NCBI RefSeq assembly: GCF_937863485.1
Contig: NZ_CALMFY010000096.1
Location: 1 to 64,000 of the forward strand
DNA from: an uncultured Nostoc sp.
Lineage (GTDB): Bacteria > Cyanobacteriota > Cyanobacteriia > Cyanobacteriales > Nostocaceae
Reading direction: 5' to 3'
Length of the DNA stretch: 64,000 nucleotides
Shown here: positions 9,815 through 19,785 of the stretch, one piece after another
Position numbering within the stretch: position 1 is the first letter of the stretch
Layout: every line of letters starts with the position of its first letter
Program-made: the position numbers and the translations under genes
The notes under the pieces: model-generated
What the model was told of the DNA's origin: nothing
Databases searched by the model: none
Seen by the model: the letters and a program-made list of their open reading frames with translations, nothing else

Positions 9815-10375
9815 ATGCAATTCTCCATGTTCCGACAAACTGCTTTTGGCATCGCTTTAAGTGCGCTTGTCCTTGCTAGTGGATTAACGACTGTTCCGAA
9901 ACCAAATTATCTTTCTACAAATACATCCACCCGTAATAAGCTGTTGTCACTTTTTTCCAGTCAGGTTGCAATATCAACTCCTACTTTTAAAACTACAGAG
10001 TTAGAAAAATCAGTTTTTGACGAAATTAATCGATATCGGGCTTCTAAAGGACTGCCAAAGTTGACCATAAATGCAAATATCACTCGACAGGCAAGAATTC
10101 ATAGTCAAAATATGGCTAAAGGTAAAACGCCATTTAGCCATCAGGGATTTGAACGGCGAGTCAAAGCTATCCCTATTCGCTACAACAGTGCGGCGGAAAA
10201 TGTTGCTTTCAATCGGGGATATAGCAACCCTGTAGACAAAGCTGTTACTGGTTGGATCAACAGTCCGGGACATTTAAAAAATCTTAAAGGAAATTATAAC
10301 CTGACTGGAATTGGCGTTGCTACTAATAATCAAGGCGAAGTCTACCTGACACAAATGTTTTTCCGTACTAGGTAG
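9815..10375 (+). CDS. Secreted CAP/SCP-domain protein 2
   Basis: 186 residues, a tandem paralogue of the preceding gene. A signal-like hydrophobic segment spans about 7-27, then a CAP domain contains VFDEINRYRASKGLP, ARIHSQNMA, the FSHQGF loop, AENVAF and WINSPGHLKNL. The two proteins align without large gaps through the domain but differ completely before it, suggesting an old duplication with mature parts conserved. Confidence 0.85.
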   Translation: MQFSMFRQTAFGIALSALVLASGLTTVPKPNYLSTNTSTRNKLLSLFSSQVAISTPTFKTTELEKSVFDEINRYRASKGLPKLTINANITRQARIHSQNMAKGKTPFSHQGFERRVKAIPIRYNSAAENVAFNRGYSNPVDKAVTGWINSPGHLKNLKGNYNLTGIGVATNNQGEVYLTQMFFRTR

Positions 10376-10430
10376 ATTTAATTTCTGATTTTTTTGCACA
10401 ATAATAATCTAGTGTCTGACAATTGACACT

Positions 10431-10458
10431 CTCCCACTAAGCTACACTGTGGTGGGAG
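10431..10458. terminator. Hairpin downstream of CAP gene 2
   Basis: CTCCCAC and GTGGGAG form a 7-bp stem with a 14-base loop, followed by ATTCTTGTTT. It is placed to end CAP gene 2 transcription. The CTCCCAC/GTGGGAG pair also resembles IS200/IS605-type ends, but no transposase is near. Confidence 0.4.
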
Positions 10459-10568
10459 ATTCTTGTTTCAAAGAAAGTGTGCTTCTTAATACAATAACTA
10501 TGGGCATCGCTTGTGTAGATGGGAAGTTGCTTCAATAACAGAGGTAGTGATTACACTTAGAGAAAAAT

Positions 10569-10796
10569 CTAGTTTTTATGTGTGGGAGTATCTTGGTCGC
10601 TGCTGGTAGTAGCAGGCAAGATGGGGAGCATCTCACTTTTGAAGTCAAAGGTTTCCCAGCTAATGTTATATAGCACTGTTCTTTGTTCTGCCAGGGTTGA
10701 TTTGACAAGCATATTACAATACTTATTCCGTAGTAAAATCACTGTATGATACTTTAGTGGCTCCTGCAAAGAATCCAGATAATTAAATTGTGCCAA
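10569..10796 (-). pseudogene. Possible remnant of a Uma2-family gene
   Basis: This short minus-strand frame contains STLAEQRTVLYNISWETFD, which resembles the N-terminus of Uma2 (DUF820) putative endonucleases as I remember them. Downstream of that motif the family core is absent and the frame ends after about 25 unrelated residues. It could be a truncated copy or a chance match. Confidence 0.3.
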
Positions 10797-10855
10797 CTAT
10801 TAGCAAGATATGTTGCTGATATTTGGCACAATTAGTGTCTGAATATTTTGTAACT

Positions 10856-12133
10856 TTAAGCAAGGAAACCCGCAAAAAAGTCCAGAGTTTCTTTTAGTGC
10901 TTTGATGAAAACATCAATTTCCTCGCGGGTGTTGTAGAAAGATAAACTTGCTCGTGCGGTTGCAGCAAGACCTAAGTAACGGTGTAATGGTTGAGTGCAG
11001 TGGTGTCCAGAACGGATGGCAACGCCTTCTTGATCTAATAATGTAGATAAGTCGTTAGCATGGACTTCCCCGGCGGTGAATGACGCAAGTGCAGCCCTAC
11101 CTTCACCTTTAGCATTTGGTTTAGGACCGTAAATTCTAATTTGGGGAATTTGCTCTAATTGTTGGAACAAATAAGCTGTTAATTCTGCTTCGTAGGCGTG
11201 GATTTTATCCATGCCGATACTGCTAAGATAATCTATCGCAGCCCCAAGTGCGATCGCTTCTCCAATTGCAGGTGTACCAGCTTCAAATTTATGCGGTAAT
11301 TCTGCATAGGTAGAATGGTCTAAATACACCTCTGCAATCATCTCACCACCACCAAAAAATGGTGGCATTGATTCTAACAATTCCAACTTGCCATACAAAA
11401 ATCCTATCCCAGTTGGGGCGCACATTTTATGACCGGATGCTACCAACCAATCACAATCTATCTGCTGCACATCGACAGGGTAGTGGGGGACACTTTGGCA
11501 AGCATCAACTAAGAATTTAGCACCAGATTTGTGAGCGATCGCACCAATTTCTTTTACTGGATTAATACAACCCAAAGTATTAGAAATATGCACTACCGAC
11601 ACCAACTTTGTTTTGTCGCAAATCAGGTTTTTAAATTGTGACAAATCAAAAGTTTCTTCTGGTGTCAGTTCCACAAATTTCAGGACTGCACCCGTTTTTT
11701 GCGCCACCAATTGCCAGGGTACAATATTACTGTGGTGTTCCATCACCGAGAGAATAATCTCATCTCCCGGCTGCAAATTGTTCATTCCCCAACTGTAGGC
11801 TACTAGGTTAATCGCCTCACTTGCATTGCGGGTATAAACGATTTCCTGACGTGATGCAGCATTAATGAATTTAGCAACTTTGTCTCGCGCCCCTTCATAA
11901 GCATCGGTAGCTTTAGCACTCAGGGAATGGGCACCTCGATGCACGTTAGCATTATATTGTTCGTAATAATCCCGCAGGGTATTTAATACGAACAAAGGCT
12001 TTTGCGATGTCGCAGCATTATCGAGATAAACTAAAGGTTTCTCGTTAACTTCCTGATGCAAAATCGGGAAGTCAGCACGAACTTGATCAGCAAGGGTTTT
12101 GGTAGGAGTGAAAGTCATTGGTAGATTAGTCAA
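10856..12133 (-). CDS. sufS: Cysteine desulfurase SufS
   Basis: PLP enzyme that removes sulfur from cysteine for Fe-S cluster assembly. 425 residues; PLP lysine K236 in [10 protein letters not shown] and catalytic C379 in RSGHHCTQP, the group II (SufS) signature. It is last in the sufB-sufC-sufD-sufS order on the minus strand. A second in-frame Met five codons in (MTFTPTKT) is an equally good start. The 117-bp gap from sufD contains TTTTAGATTTTAGATT-type repeats. Confidence 0.95.
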   Translation of the reverse strand: MTNLPMTFTPTKTLADQVRADFPILHQEVNEKPLVYLDNAATSQKPLFVLNTLRDYYEQYNANVHRGAHSLSAKATDAYEGARDKVAKFINAASRQEIVYTRNASEAINLVAYSWGMNNLQPGDEIILSVMEHHSNIVPWQLVAQKTGAVLKFVELTPEETFDLSQFKNLICDKTKLVSVVHISNTLGCINPVKEIGAIAHKSGAKFLVDACQSVPHYPVDVQQIDCDWLVASGHKMCAPTGIGFLYGKLELLESMPPFFGGGEMIAEVYLDHSTYAELPHKFEAGTPAIGEAIALGAAIDYLSSIGMDKIHAYEAELTAYLFQQLEQIPQIRIYGPKPNAKGEGRAALASFTAGEVHANDLSTLLDQEGVAIRSGHHCTQPLHRYLGLAATARASLSFYNTREEIDVFIKALKETLDFFAGFLA

Positions 12134-12250
12134 ACAATTTGGGATTTGGGACTTCGGCTACGCTCAGTCGAACGATTTTAGATTTTAGATTGACTCCACA
12201 GAATTTTGGATTGAAGATTCAAAATCCAAAATTTAAAATCTAAAATTTTC

Positions 12251-13657
12251 TCAAGAGTCAGGCGATATGGACTTAAGATTATTAACTATGTTTAAAAGGA
12301 TTTTTCGCAGAGAGGGAATCGGTATTTTGTTGATGACTTCAGCAGCGAAGGCGTTAACTAACAACTTCCGAGCATCGTTTTCATCAATTCCCCGACTTTG
12401 CAGATAGAATATTTCATCATCTTCTAATTGGCTAACGGTAGCACCGTGAGCGCATTTTACATTATCGGCAGTAATTTCCAGTTGGGGTTTAGTATCAACT
12501 CTAGCTTTCGATGATAGCAGCAAATTCCGATTCAACTGGGCTGCATTTGTCAACTGTGCTGGTTTGGGTACAAAAACTTTACCATTGAATACCGCATGAG
12601 CGCGATCGCCTACAATACACTTATGCAATTGCTCACTTGTACCGTGAGGATGATTTAGTGCGATCGTACTGTGAGTATCCTCTAACTGCTTACCAAAAAT
12701 CATCGTCAAACCGTTGAGAGTAGTTTCTGTCTGCTCACCAGTTTGCAAAATTTCTAAATTGTGCCGCGACAACTTCGCGCCTAAATTTATCGCATTACAA
12801 GTATATCGACTATCACGAGCCTGCGAGACAGATGTTTTACCAATATGAAAAGCCTCTGCACTTTCTTGCTGAATTCGCGTATGGTTAACCTGGGCATTTT
12901 CCTCAACCCAAATTTCTGTAACTGCGTTAGTAAAGTGAACTACTTCCCCAAGTTCTATTTGATCTGGATCTTCTATGTTTGTTGGTTGATACAGATAATC
13001 TTCAATGAGCGTAACACTACTACCAGATTCAGCCACTACTAAAGAACGAGGTTGTGATAGTATCGGTGAATTACCAGGAATAGACAGGAATAGTAAATGA
13101 ATTGGCGTTTCTACCACAACATTTTTTCCCACCCATACTACAGATGCATTTGTGAAAGCAGCGGTATTCAACGCAGTGAAGACTTCTTCCGTACCCTGTT
13201 CTTGGACTAAATAATTCTGTAGGCGAGAGCGATACTCTAAAGGAAATCCAGCTAAATCTTCCACCCATATACCTTCTGGCAAATCTGCAACAGATGACAG
13301 ATCCGGCGAAAAAATTCCGTTGACAAACACCAACCTACTATCAACAGCTTCTGGTAAAGTCAGTTGTGTGATATCAAATTTTATAGACCAAAACTCTCGC
13401 GTCTCTAGATTGAATTTTACTTGCCGTAGAGACGACAGATCAGTAAATCGCCATTCTTCCTCACGGGTAGTGGGGATAGTTGAGTGACGGACAAAATTAG
13501 CAGCGCGATCGCGCACTTGTTGTAACCAAGCAAATGTTTCCGGCTGAGGAACTTCCTCGAAAATCAATTCCTGAAATTGATTTAACAACTCACTCAGGTA
13601 AGGATCTCCATTTACCAAGGTGTTGGAAGCCTGATTTTGAGATACTTGAATACTCAT
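12251..13657 (-). CDS. sufD: Fe-S cluster assembly protein SufD
   Basis: 468 residues, a member of the SufBD scaffold that pairs with SufB and the ATPase SufC. The C-terminal beta-helix core holds HGTSEQLHKCIVGDRAHAVF, VDTKPQLEI and CAHGATVSQL, family hallmarks. The start codon overlaps the sufC stop by one base (TAATG), indicating translational coupling. It acts in the cytosol in the SufBC2D complex. Confidence 0.93.
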   Translation of the reverse strand: MSIQVSQNQASNTLVNGDPYLSELLNQFQELIFEEVPQPETFAWLQQVRDRAANFVRHSTIPTTREEEWRFTDLSSLRQVKFNLETREFWSIKFDITQLTLPEAVDSRLVFVNGIFSPDLSSVADLPEGIWVEDLAGFPLEYRSRLQNYLVQEQGTEEVFTALNTAAFTNASVVWVGKNVVVETPIHLLFLSIPGNSPILSQPRSLVVAESGSSVTLIEDYLYQPTNIEDPDQIELGEVVHFTNAVTEIWVEENAQVNHTRIQQESAEAFHIGKTSVSQARDSRYTCNAINLGAKLSRHNLEILQTGEQTETTLNGLTMIFGKQLEDTHSTIALNHPHGTSEQLHKCIVGDRAHAVFNGKVFVPKPAQLTNAAQLNRNLLLSSKARVDTKPQLEITADNVKCAHGATVSQLEDDEIFYLQSRGIDENDARKLLVNAFAAEVINKIPIPSLRKILLNIVNNLKSISPDS

Positions 13658-14448
13658 TACACACCCACCTCAGCAGCTGCAAATTCTGCTAGCACCCAAT
13701 CATAACCGCCAGACTCCAATTTTAATGCCAGTTCCTTACCACCACTGGTGATAATCTGTCCTTGTGCCATCACATGCACAAAATCAGGCACAATATAATC
13801 AAGTAATCGCTGGTAGTGGGTAATCAAAATTGTGGCATTTTCTGGACTTGCCAGTTGATTTACCCCATTCGCCACAATCCTGAGCGCGTCAATATCCAAA
13901 CCGGAATCAGTCTCATCCAAAATTCCCAACTTTGGTTCTAGCAACGCCATTTGCAGAATTTCATTCCGCTTCTTCTCGCCACCAGAAAACCCTTCATTCA
14001 AACTCCGACTGAGAAAACTGGAATTCATCTTCACCACATCCAGCTTTTCCTCAATCAAATCGTCAAAATCAAAAGCGTCTATTTCCTCTAAACCTTGCGC
14101 CTTGCGACGAGAATTGTACGCCACCCGTAAGAAATCTAAATTGCTCACACCCGGAATTTCTAACGGATACTGAAACGCTAAAAATACACCACTTCTTGCT
14201 CGTTCTTCCGGTTCTAATTCCAGTAAATTTTGCCCCTGGAAAATCACCTCACCGCCAGTCACCTCATACGCCGGATGCCCAGCCAACACCTTAGAAAAGG
14301 TACTCTTACCAGAACCATTCGGCCCCATAATCGCGTGGATTTCACCCGATCGCACCTCAAGATTCACACCTTTCAAAATCGGTGTCCCATCAACATTAGC
14401 CGTCAGATCCCTTACTGACAGCACAATTTCACTATTTTCAATAATCAT
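13657..14448 (-). CDS. sufC: Fe-S cluster assembly ATPase SufC
   Basis: 263-residue ABC-type ATPase. Walker [10 protein letters not shown] is at residues 42-50, the variant signature is [10 protein letters not shown], and Walker B is [11 protein letters not shown] with the SufC-typical DET. It drives conformational change in the SufB/SufD scaffold during cluster assembly. It lies between sufB and sufD in one transcription unit; a strong hairpin sits in the sufB-sufC spacer. Confidence 0.96.
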   Translation of the reverse strand: MIIENSEIVLSVRDLTANVDGTPILKGVNLEVRSGEIHAIMGPNGSGKSTFSKVLAGHPAYEVTGGEVIFQGQNLLELEPEERARSGVFLAFQYPLEIPGVSNLDFLRVAYNSRRKAQGLEEIDAFDFDDLIEEKLDVVKMNSSFLSRSLNEGFSGGEKKRNEILQMALLEPKLGILDETDSGLDIDALRIVANGVNQLASPENATILITHYQRLLDYIVPDFVHVMAQGQIITSGGKELALKLESGGYDWVLAEFAAAEVGV

Positions 14449-14472
14449 GTTGTCTCTCTTCTTTTTTGGTTC

Positions 14473-14519
14473 GTAGTCGGCGCTTTAGCACTTTTTACCA
14501 ACGCTAAAGCGCCGACTAC
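14473..14519. repeat. Strong hairpin between sufB and sufC
   Basis: Perfect 17-bp arms (GTAGTCGGCGCTTTAGC and its reverse complement) flank a 13-base loop. A degenerate second copy of the arm ends (TCGTAG...CTGACTAC) lies at about 14540-14572. It is probably a dispersed palindromic element, but here it would fold in the suf mRNA. Confidence 0.7.
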
Positions 14520-14575
14520 AAGCGTTAATCTTTTCAGTTCGTAGCGATTTTCCAGCACTATGCTGACTACAAACC

Positions 14576-16015
14576 CTATCCAACACTGCCTTCCAACTTC
14601 AAACTCAACAACTTATCAGCTTCCACAGCAAACTCCATCGGTAGCTGATTAAAAACATCTTTACAGAAGCCGCTAATCATCATCGAAATTGCATCTTCTG
14701 AGGAAATACCCCGTTGAGCGAAGTAGAATAACTGATCTTCGCCAATCTTGGAAGTAGAAGCTTCATGCTCCACCTTGCCAGTGTTATTTTGCACCTGGAT
14801 ATAAGGGAAAGTGTTCGCATGGGCATTATCCCCAATCAGCATCGAGTCACACTGAGAATAATTTCTCGCCCCTTTTGCCGTCGGGTTGACTTTCACCAAA
14901 CCCCGGTAGCTATTGCTGGATTTACCTGCGGAGATTCCTTTAGAAATAATTGTACTGCGGGTATTCTTACCAACGTGAATCATCTTACTGCCGGTATCGG
15001 CTTGCTGCATATGATTTGTCAGCGCCACCGAGTAAAACTCACCTACAGAGTTATCACCCACCAACACACAGCTGGGATATTTCCAAGTAATTGCCGAACC
15101 TGTTTCTACTTGAGTCCAGGAAATCTTGGAATTTACGCCCTGACACAAACCGCGTTTGGTGACAAAGTTGTAAATACCGCCTTTACCGTTAGCATCTCCA
15201 GCGTACCAGTTTTGCACGGTGGAGTATTTAATTTCGGCATTGTCGAGGGCGACGAGTTCCACAACGGCGGCGTGCAATTGGTTGCTGTCATACATCGGTG
15301 CGGTGCAACCTTCGAGGTAAGAAACATAACTACCTTCTTCGGCGACAATCAAAGTCCGCTCAAATTGTCCCGTATCACCAGAGTTGATGCGGAAGTAGGT
15401 AGACAGTTCCATTGGGCATTTAACGCCTTTAGGAATGTAGACAAAGGAACCATCGCTAAATACGGCGGCGTTCAAGGCGGCAAAGTAGTTGTCAGCGATG
15501 GGAACAACGCTACCCAGATATTTTTTAATCAGTTCTGGGTGTTCTTGCAACGCTTCCGAAAACGAGCAGAAAATAACGCCGTCTTCTGCTAGCTTTTCTT
15601 TAAATGTAGTAGCGACAGAGACGCTATCGAAAATCGCATCGACGGCGACATTTGCCAGTCGCTTCTGTTCCGAGAGGGAAATGCCTAATTTCTCGAAGGT
15701 TTCTAAAAGGGTTGGATCGACTTCATCCAAGCTGTTTAGTTTTTCCTTCTTGCGTTTTGGCGCTGAGTAGTAAATGATATCCTGATAATTGATTGGCGGA
15801 TACTTGACATTCGGCCAAGTTGGTTCAGTCATTTTTTGCCACTGGCGATAAGCCCGGAGGCGAAAGTCCAGCATGAACTGCGGCTCGTTCTTCTTAGAGG
15901 AGATCAAGCGGATAACGTCCTCGTCTAGTCCACGCGGAATAGTGTCGGCCTCAATGTCTGTGACAAAGCCGTACTTGTAGGGTTGGTTGACTAAGGATTT
16001 GACAGTGGCACTCAT
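14576..16015 (-). CDS. sufB: Fe-S cluster assembly scaffold SufB
   Basis: 479 residues, the usual SufB length. Conserved stretches include [58 protein letters not shown] and [20 protein letters not shown], with the core Cys/His/Glu positions present. First gene of the suf operon, divergent from sufR; the spacer holds two SufR-type operators, so repression by SufR is expected. Confidence 0.96.
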   Translation of the reverse strand: MSATVKSLVNQPYKYGFVTDIEADTIPRGLDEDVIRLISSKKNEPQFMLDFRLRAYRQWQKMTEPTWPNVKYPPINYQDIIYYSAPKRKKEKLNSLDEVDPTLLETFEKLGISLSEQKRLANVAVDAIFDSVSVATTFKEKLAEDGVIFCSFSEALQEHPELIKKYLGSVVPIADNYFAALNAAVFSDGSFVYIPKGVKCPMELSTYFRINSGDTGQFERTLIVAEEGSYVSYLEGCTAPMYDSNQLHAAVVELVALDNAEIKYSTVQNWYAGDANGKGGIYNFVTKRGLCQGVNSKISWTQVETGSAITWKYPSCVLVGDNSVGEFYSVALTNHMQQADTGSKMIHVGKNTRSTIISKGISAGKSSNSYRGLVKVNPTAKGARNYSQCDSMLIGDNAHANTFPYIQVQNNTGKVEHEASTSKIGEDQLFYFAQRGISSEDAISMMISGFCKDVFNQLPMEFAVEADKLLSLKLEGSVG

Positions 16016-16141
16016 CGGTAATAATCTCTAGTGTTCGGAACTTGAATCTTTATAAGGATGGGAGTTGGGCTTTTCTTTAGCCGATTCCCATCTCGCGTTA
16101 CGGAATGGTTACACGGCTGCTAGAATAGTGGTGGAGAGTAA

Positions 16142-16159
16142 AACAACAGTTTTGTTGTT
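16142..16159. promoter_or_regulatory. SufR operator 1
   Basis: AACAAC, six bases, GTTGTT: an inverted repeat containing CAAC-N6-GTTG, the SufR recognition pattern I recall from Synechocystis. It lies in the sufB-sufR divergent spacer, closer to sufB. Confidence 0.75.
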
Positions 16160-16188
16160 TAAGGTATCTTCATTTTACGCTAAATTAA

Positions 16189-16202
16189 CAACAACAATGT
16201 TG
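16189..16202. promoter_or_regulatory. SufR operator 2
   Basis: A second exact CAAC-N6-GTTG, 45 bp from the first (start to start). It sits about 60 bp before the sufR start, consistent with autoregulation of sufR. Confidence 0.75.
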
Positions 16203-16265
16203 TCAAAGTGAAATTTTCAAAGAAATTTTTGGGACGTTCGCTGAACGTCTTGCAGCAACTATAAG

Positions 16266-16964
16266 ATGGCGACTACTCACCAGTCCTCAACCAAGCAAGA
16301 TATCCTAGAGTATCTGCACAAACACGAAAAAGCAACGGCTTTGGAGCTAGCTGAACTTTTAGACGTTACCCCCCAAGCGATTCGTCGCCATCTCAAGGAT
16401 TTGGAGACTGAGGAGCTAGTTTTGTATTCTACATCAGTACAGGCGGCAGGTATGGGGCGTCCGCAGCACCTTTATCAACTGAGTCGTCAGGGACGCGATC
16501 GCTTGCATCGAACAATGAGCGATCGCTTTGGTGATGGGCACGGCAATTTTGCGGTTTCGCTGCTAGACACCTTAGCCGAAACGATGGGACACGAACAATT
16601 TAAATCAATTTTAGAGAAACAATGGCAGCGCAAAGCCCTAGAATACCGCGATCGCGTGGGTAGCGGTTCACTGCGGGAACGTGTAGCCAACTTAGTAGAG
16701 TTGAGAAAAGCGGAAGGCTTCATGGCGGAGTATCACCCTGTTGATGTGAATGACTGCTTCGAGAGCGATCGCTTTATCTTAATGGAGCATAACTGCGCTA
16801 TTTCCAACGTTGCCGAGTCTTTCCCCAGCATTTGTGGTCACGAATTAGAAATGTTTGCTGCCGTCTTACCTGATTGTACCGTAGAACGCACCCACTGGAT
16901 TATCAACGGCGAACATCGTTGTGGCTATTTGGTACAAGCTCGCCAGCAAAATTCTCATAAATAA
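16266..16964 (+). CDS. sufR: Fe-S responsive repressor SufR
   Basis: 232 residues. The N-terminal winged helix (about 12-55, with VTPQAIRRHLKDLE as the recognition region) binds DNA. The C-terminal cysteines C177, C190, C204 and C219 match the SufR pattern CX12CX13CX14C exactly; C164 is an additional cysteine. SufR coordinates a 4Fe-4S cluster and represses the suf operon when cluster supply is sufficient (known in cyanobacteria). It is divergent from sufB, with two operators between. Confidence 0.95.
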   Translation: MATTHQSSTKQDILEYLHKHEKATALELAELLDVTPQAIRRHLKDLETEELVLYSTSVQAAGMGRPQHLYQLSRQGRDRLHRTMSDRFGDGHGNFAVSLLDTLAETMGHEQFKSILEKQWQRKALEYRDRVGSGSLRERVANLVELRKAEGFMAEYHPVDVNDCFESDRFILMEHNCAISNVAESFPSICGHELEMFAAVLPDCTVERTHWIINGEHRCGYLVQARQQNSHK

Positions 16965-17053
16965 ATTCGGTTTTACATTTAGCTTCGGTAATCGATAATA
17001 CCTGAATCGCAACTACCCATCATCAATAATCAACTAATTTTGAGATAGCGTTT

Positions 17054-17314
17054 ATGGACGTATTACCACAGCAACCATCAGCACAATTTTTAACCCTGGA
17101 AGAGTCGGCAAAAGTAGACGCGGCTTTGTTGTCTTCCCCAGAAAAATTTTTAACAAGATTGACAATTTCATCACTTAAGCTTTTGAAGCATATTGCCCAA
17201 GAGTACGGTGTTGCTATAGAAGATGTGACAGCACAGCAACTAATTTCCTGGTTTGAAAAAGATGGTAAGATTCGACGTGAGCAGGGAATTGAAGCTTCAT
17301 ACCTGAAATGGTGA
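17054..17314 (+). CDS. Conserved hypothetical protein, 86 aa
   Basis: Small soluble protein without signal or membrane segment; it starts MDVLPQQPSAQF and ends GIEASYLKW. The composition suggests three or four helices. I do not recognise the family. It follows sufR by 89 bp in the same direction, so it may share its transcript, and a hairpin follows 50 bp after the stop. Confidence 0.65.
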   Translation: MDVLPQQPSAQFLTLEESAKVDAALLSSPEKFLTRLTISSLKLLKHIAQEYGVAIEDVTAQQLISWFEKDGKIRREQGIEASYLKW

Positions 17315-17366
17315 ACTGTGGTAGTAAAGTTTTCGTTTGATTAACTTTTAAAAAATAGCCATGCAT

Positions 17367-17414
17367 AATATCCCGCTTCTAAAAAACATTTCTATTGCTT
17401 AGAAGCAGGATATT
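17367..17414 (+). terminator. Hairpin after the 86-aa gene
   Basis: AATATCCCGCTTCTAA and TTAGAAGCAGGATATT pair with one C/A mismatch around a loop of about 16 bases. Its position fits a terminator for the sufR-side transcript, though the following T-tract is poor. Confidence 0.5.
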
Positions 17415-17523
17415 AACAGATAAAATATGTTGACAATTTTGCTGATCTTAAGTCACTATTTACTAGTAATTTCACTGTCTAAAAAATGATGAAATTCATG
17501 CATTATATAGAAAAAATATATGA

Positions 17524-17691
17524 GATTTTGGCAAGTTTAGTTACGGTGGTTCGTGTCCTCCCAGTGGTATCCATCGCTACTTTTTTAAACTTTATGCCAC
17601 AGATAAAAAGTTAGGTTTGACAGCTAGTGCTAACAAAAGCCAAATTTTAGCAACGGTAGAATTAATTGGATGCTACAAACGCCAGCCTTAA
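17524..17691 (+). pseudogene. Decayed YbhB/YbcL (PEBP) family gene, C-terminal part
   Basis: The frame reads [20 protein letters not shown], then KLYATDKKLGLTASANKSQ, ending ELIGCYKRQP and TAA. This is the C-terminal third of the bacterial PEBP family ([20 protein letters not shown]). It starts right after a TGA, has no start codon, and lacks the GHILA segment normally found before the final strand, so the gene is truncated and internally deleted. Confidence 0.75.
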
Positions 17692-17700
17692 ATAATAAAC

Positions 17701-17727
17701 AAAAAGCACCTTTTTCAAGATGCTTTT
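17701..17727 (-). terminator. Intrinsic terminator of the 210-aa membrane protein gene
   Basis: Read on the minus strand, AAAAGCATCTT, a GAAA tetraloop and AAGGTGCTTTTT form a stem with one G-T pair followed by T residues, about 35 bases past the stop. Confidence 0.7.
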
Positions 17728-17761
17728 CAAGTTGATAATATTTTGTTAGTCAAACAATTTT

Positions 17762-18394
17762 TTAAGGATTGTAATTATTAGCCCGAGGACTACGAGATCC
17801 AGTTACGGCTCCAATCATTGAGGCTATTAAACCCAACAAAGAACCAAACACAAACCACCACAATCCCGAACGTAAATTACCTGCCGCTTCACGAGCTTGT
17901 TGGGCACTTATGTTTGCTTGTGGTACATTAACACCACCTTGCTGTTGTACCTGGTTTATGACTGCGCCAGCGTTGGAAGCAGCAACACCAAAAGCACCAG
18001 ATACTCCACTTGCTAGCAACCACGAGCTAACTGCCAAAGTTGTTGCCCAAAGAATTGCGCCGTTAAGGAGAGCTGTATTGCGGTTCATCGGCCCACAAGC
18101 ACGGGCTGTAACCCAACCACCAGTAAATAAGGAAATTAGTAAAGCGATAGTTGACCAAAGCCCCGCATTACCCGCAGCGTTAGGGGCAATTGATCTCGGT
18201 GCACCTGAACCTTCAACTGTGCCTGCCGCAAACGCACCAATTATAGCGCTCAAAATTAATTGGGTAGCTAAGGAAACCAACAAACCAGAAATAATCGGCC
18301 CCCAGCGAACAAGATCATGATATTCACTTACTCGGCCTGCTACCACAGGGCCAGTAGGAATAGTGTCATCACCTGTCCGATTTACGTATGACAT
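17762..18394 (-). CDS. Multi-pass membrane protein of unknown function
   Basis: 210 residues. Hydrophobic segments lie at about 33-58, 78-97, 108-132 and 176-197, so three or four helices. A glutamine- and alanine-rich loop (NQVQQQGGVNVPQANISAQQ) precedes the last helix. No catalytic motif is seen. The minus-strand gene has a clear terminator after it and a 372-bp AT-rich leader. Small-residue-rich helices suggest helix packing or a general stress membrane protein, which is inference only. Confidence 0.7.
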   Translation of the reverse strand: MSYVNRTGDDTIPTGPVVAGRVSEYHDLVRWGPIISGLLVSLATQLILSAIIGAFAAGTVEGSGAPRSIAPNAAGNAGLWSTIALLISLFTGGWVTARACGPMNRNTALLNGAILWATTLAVSSWLLASGVSGAFGVAASNAGAVINQVQQQGGVNVPQANISAQQAREAAGNLRSGLWWFVFGSLLGLIASMIGAVTGSRSPRANNYNP

Positions 18395-18766
18395 AGCTTA
18401 TGTTCTCCAATGCTGTTTCAGCAAAGTTGCTGCTCAGGTATATTCATGTTTATACTTAAGATTAAATAGCTAAATCATCTGTTTTTATATCTATCAATAG
18501 AAATATTTAATAAGTCTATCTTTAGTGATAAAAAACAGACTTACTTAACAAATTTTAATAAAACTTAGGATTTATTTTTTATTATATATTAATTAATTGT
18601 TTTTTCAAGATTCTCTATATAAAATAAATAAAAATTTTAAATTACAATACAGTTATTAGCTGCTATTGTAACTTAGCTTTTATTTTATAGGAAATTCAAC
18701 TTCATACAAAAGTTTGTAAACCTGATCAAAAGATACTAAAAAACTAATTAGACAACCAATAAAATA
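18395..18766. other. AT-rich intergenic region
   Basis: Strongly AT-rich with poly-A/T runs; it presumably contains the promoter of the 210-aa membrane protein gene. I see no gene, repeat or RNA structure. Confidence 0.5.
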
Positions 18767-19093
18767 TTAACGCATCTTGACTGCGGTGCCTGTGGCAGTA
18801 ATCAGTAATAGGACTCCTGACTGGTCAATATTAATTGTGCCAGTATCAATTTCAATCCCAATCACAGCATTTGCTCCTAAACGTTGTGCTCGTTCTTCTA
18901 ATTCTTCTAGTGCCTTGCGTTGACCCTGCTCAAATAAACGCTCATAGCTACCAGTGCGTCCACCAATAATATCTCGAATACCAGCCAAAAAATCCCGCAA
19001 GAAATTACTGCCGTAAACTACTTCTGCTGTCACAATGCCTAAATATGACTCAATAACGGCTCCTTGAATCACATCAGTGGTAGTTATTATCAT
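18767..19093 (-). CDS. YbjQ/UPF0145 family protein
   Basis: 108 residues, full length for the family. It starts MIITTTDVIQG; YLGIVTAEVVYGSN, the RALEELEERA-like helix (KALEELEERAQRLGANAV) and GTAVKM at the end are typical of this pentamer-forming beta protein. Its function is unproven, though it is often annotated as heavy-metal-binding. Single gene. Confidence 0.88.
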   Translation of the reverse strand: MIITTTDVIQGAVIESYLGIVTAEVVYGSNFLRDFLAGIRDIIGGRTGSYERLFEQGQRKALEELEERAQRLGANAVIGIEIDTGTINIDQSGVLLLITATGTAVKMR

Positions 19094-19785
19094 AAATTAG
19101 CCTCCCAGATAGCATATAGGTTAATATTTATTATTCAAATCCTCTAATCAGTGTAAATTTATTTACACATCCATAATTAGCCTGCGTTGAGATAGGTTTG
19201 ATAAACATACTCTCACGCAATTTTAGACTGCGATGCTTTCAGCAGGTACGAAGTGCCATTGCAACTGCACTTTCACTTGTAGTATTGTCCTAAAAATGAA
19301 TCAGGATTTGAAGGAGCATTTTGCTTTTTGAATTTATCTTATCGTGTAATGACCAAAAAAGGATGTAGATAATCGATAGAGAACGACTGCTCGCAAAGTG
19401 TGCGGTTTTGCTAAAGGTAGTATAAAGAAAGGAAAATTAGATACACAGTTAGCAAGTTGTTAAGTTAAATACTCAATAGGAATTAATATTCAATAATTTA
19501 TCGGATTGGCGTATCACCTATTGGTTTTTGAGGATTTACACGTATAACTACTGATAAGAAAGAGTGTAATTTTGGTGTTGTCCTGAATTTATCTGTAAAG
19601 TAACATCATTTCAGCATTTATACTTCGCATTTCATCTTCCAGTCAAAACTCTGTGATATAGCACTGATTATAGTGAATGAACTATGAATATCTTAATTCA
19701 TACGAATAAATACAGTTTTCAAAAGTCCATATTTTTGTTTTAATGTACAAGAAAAAAAGTCCTCTAAAATTTCAGGAATTTTACT
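19094..19785. other. Intergenic region between YbjQ and TPR genes
   Basis: About 690 bp between divergent genes, so it carries both promoters. It is AT-rich in its right half. No gene, palindrome or array was found that I can support. Confidence 0.45.

Noticed and set aside
10431-10458. IS200/IS605 element end
   Set aside because: The hairpin resembles such ends, but there is no tnpA or tnpB and no second end; treated as a terminator candidate.
14765-15592. Open frame of 275 codons on the plus strand
   Set aside because: It lies wholly antisense to sufB, has no recognisable motifs and is explained by the codon use of the real gene.
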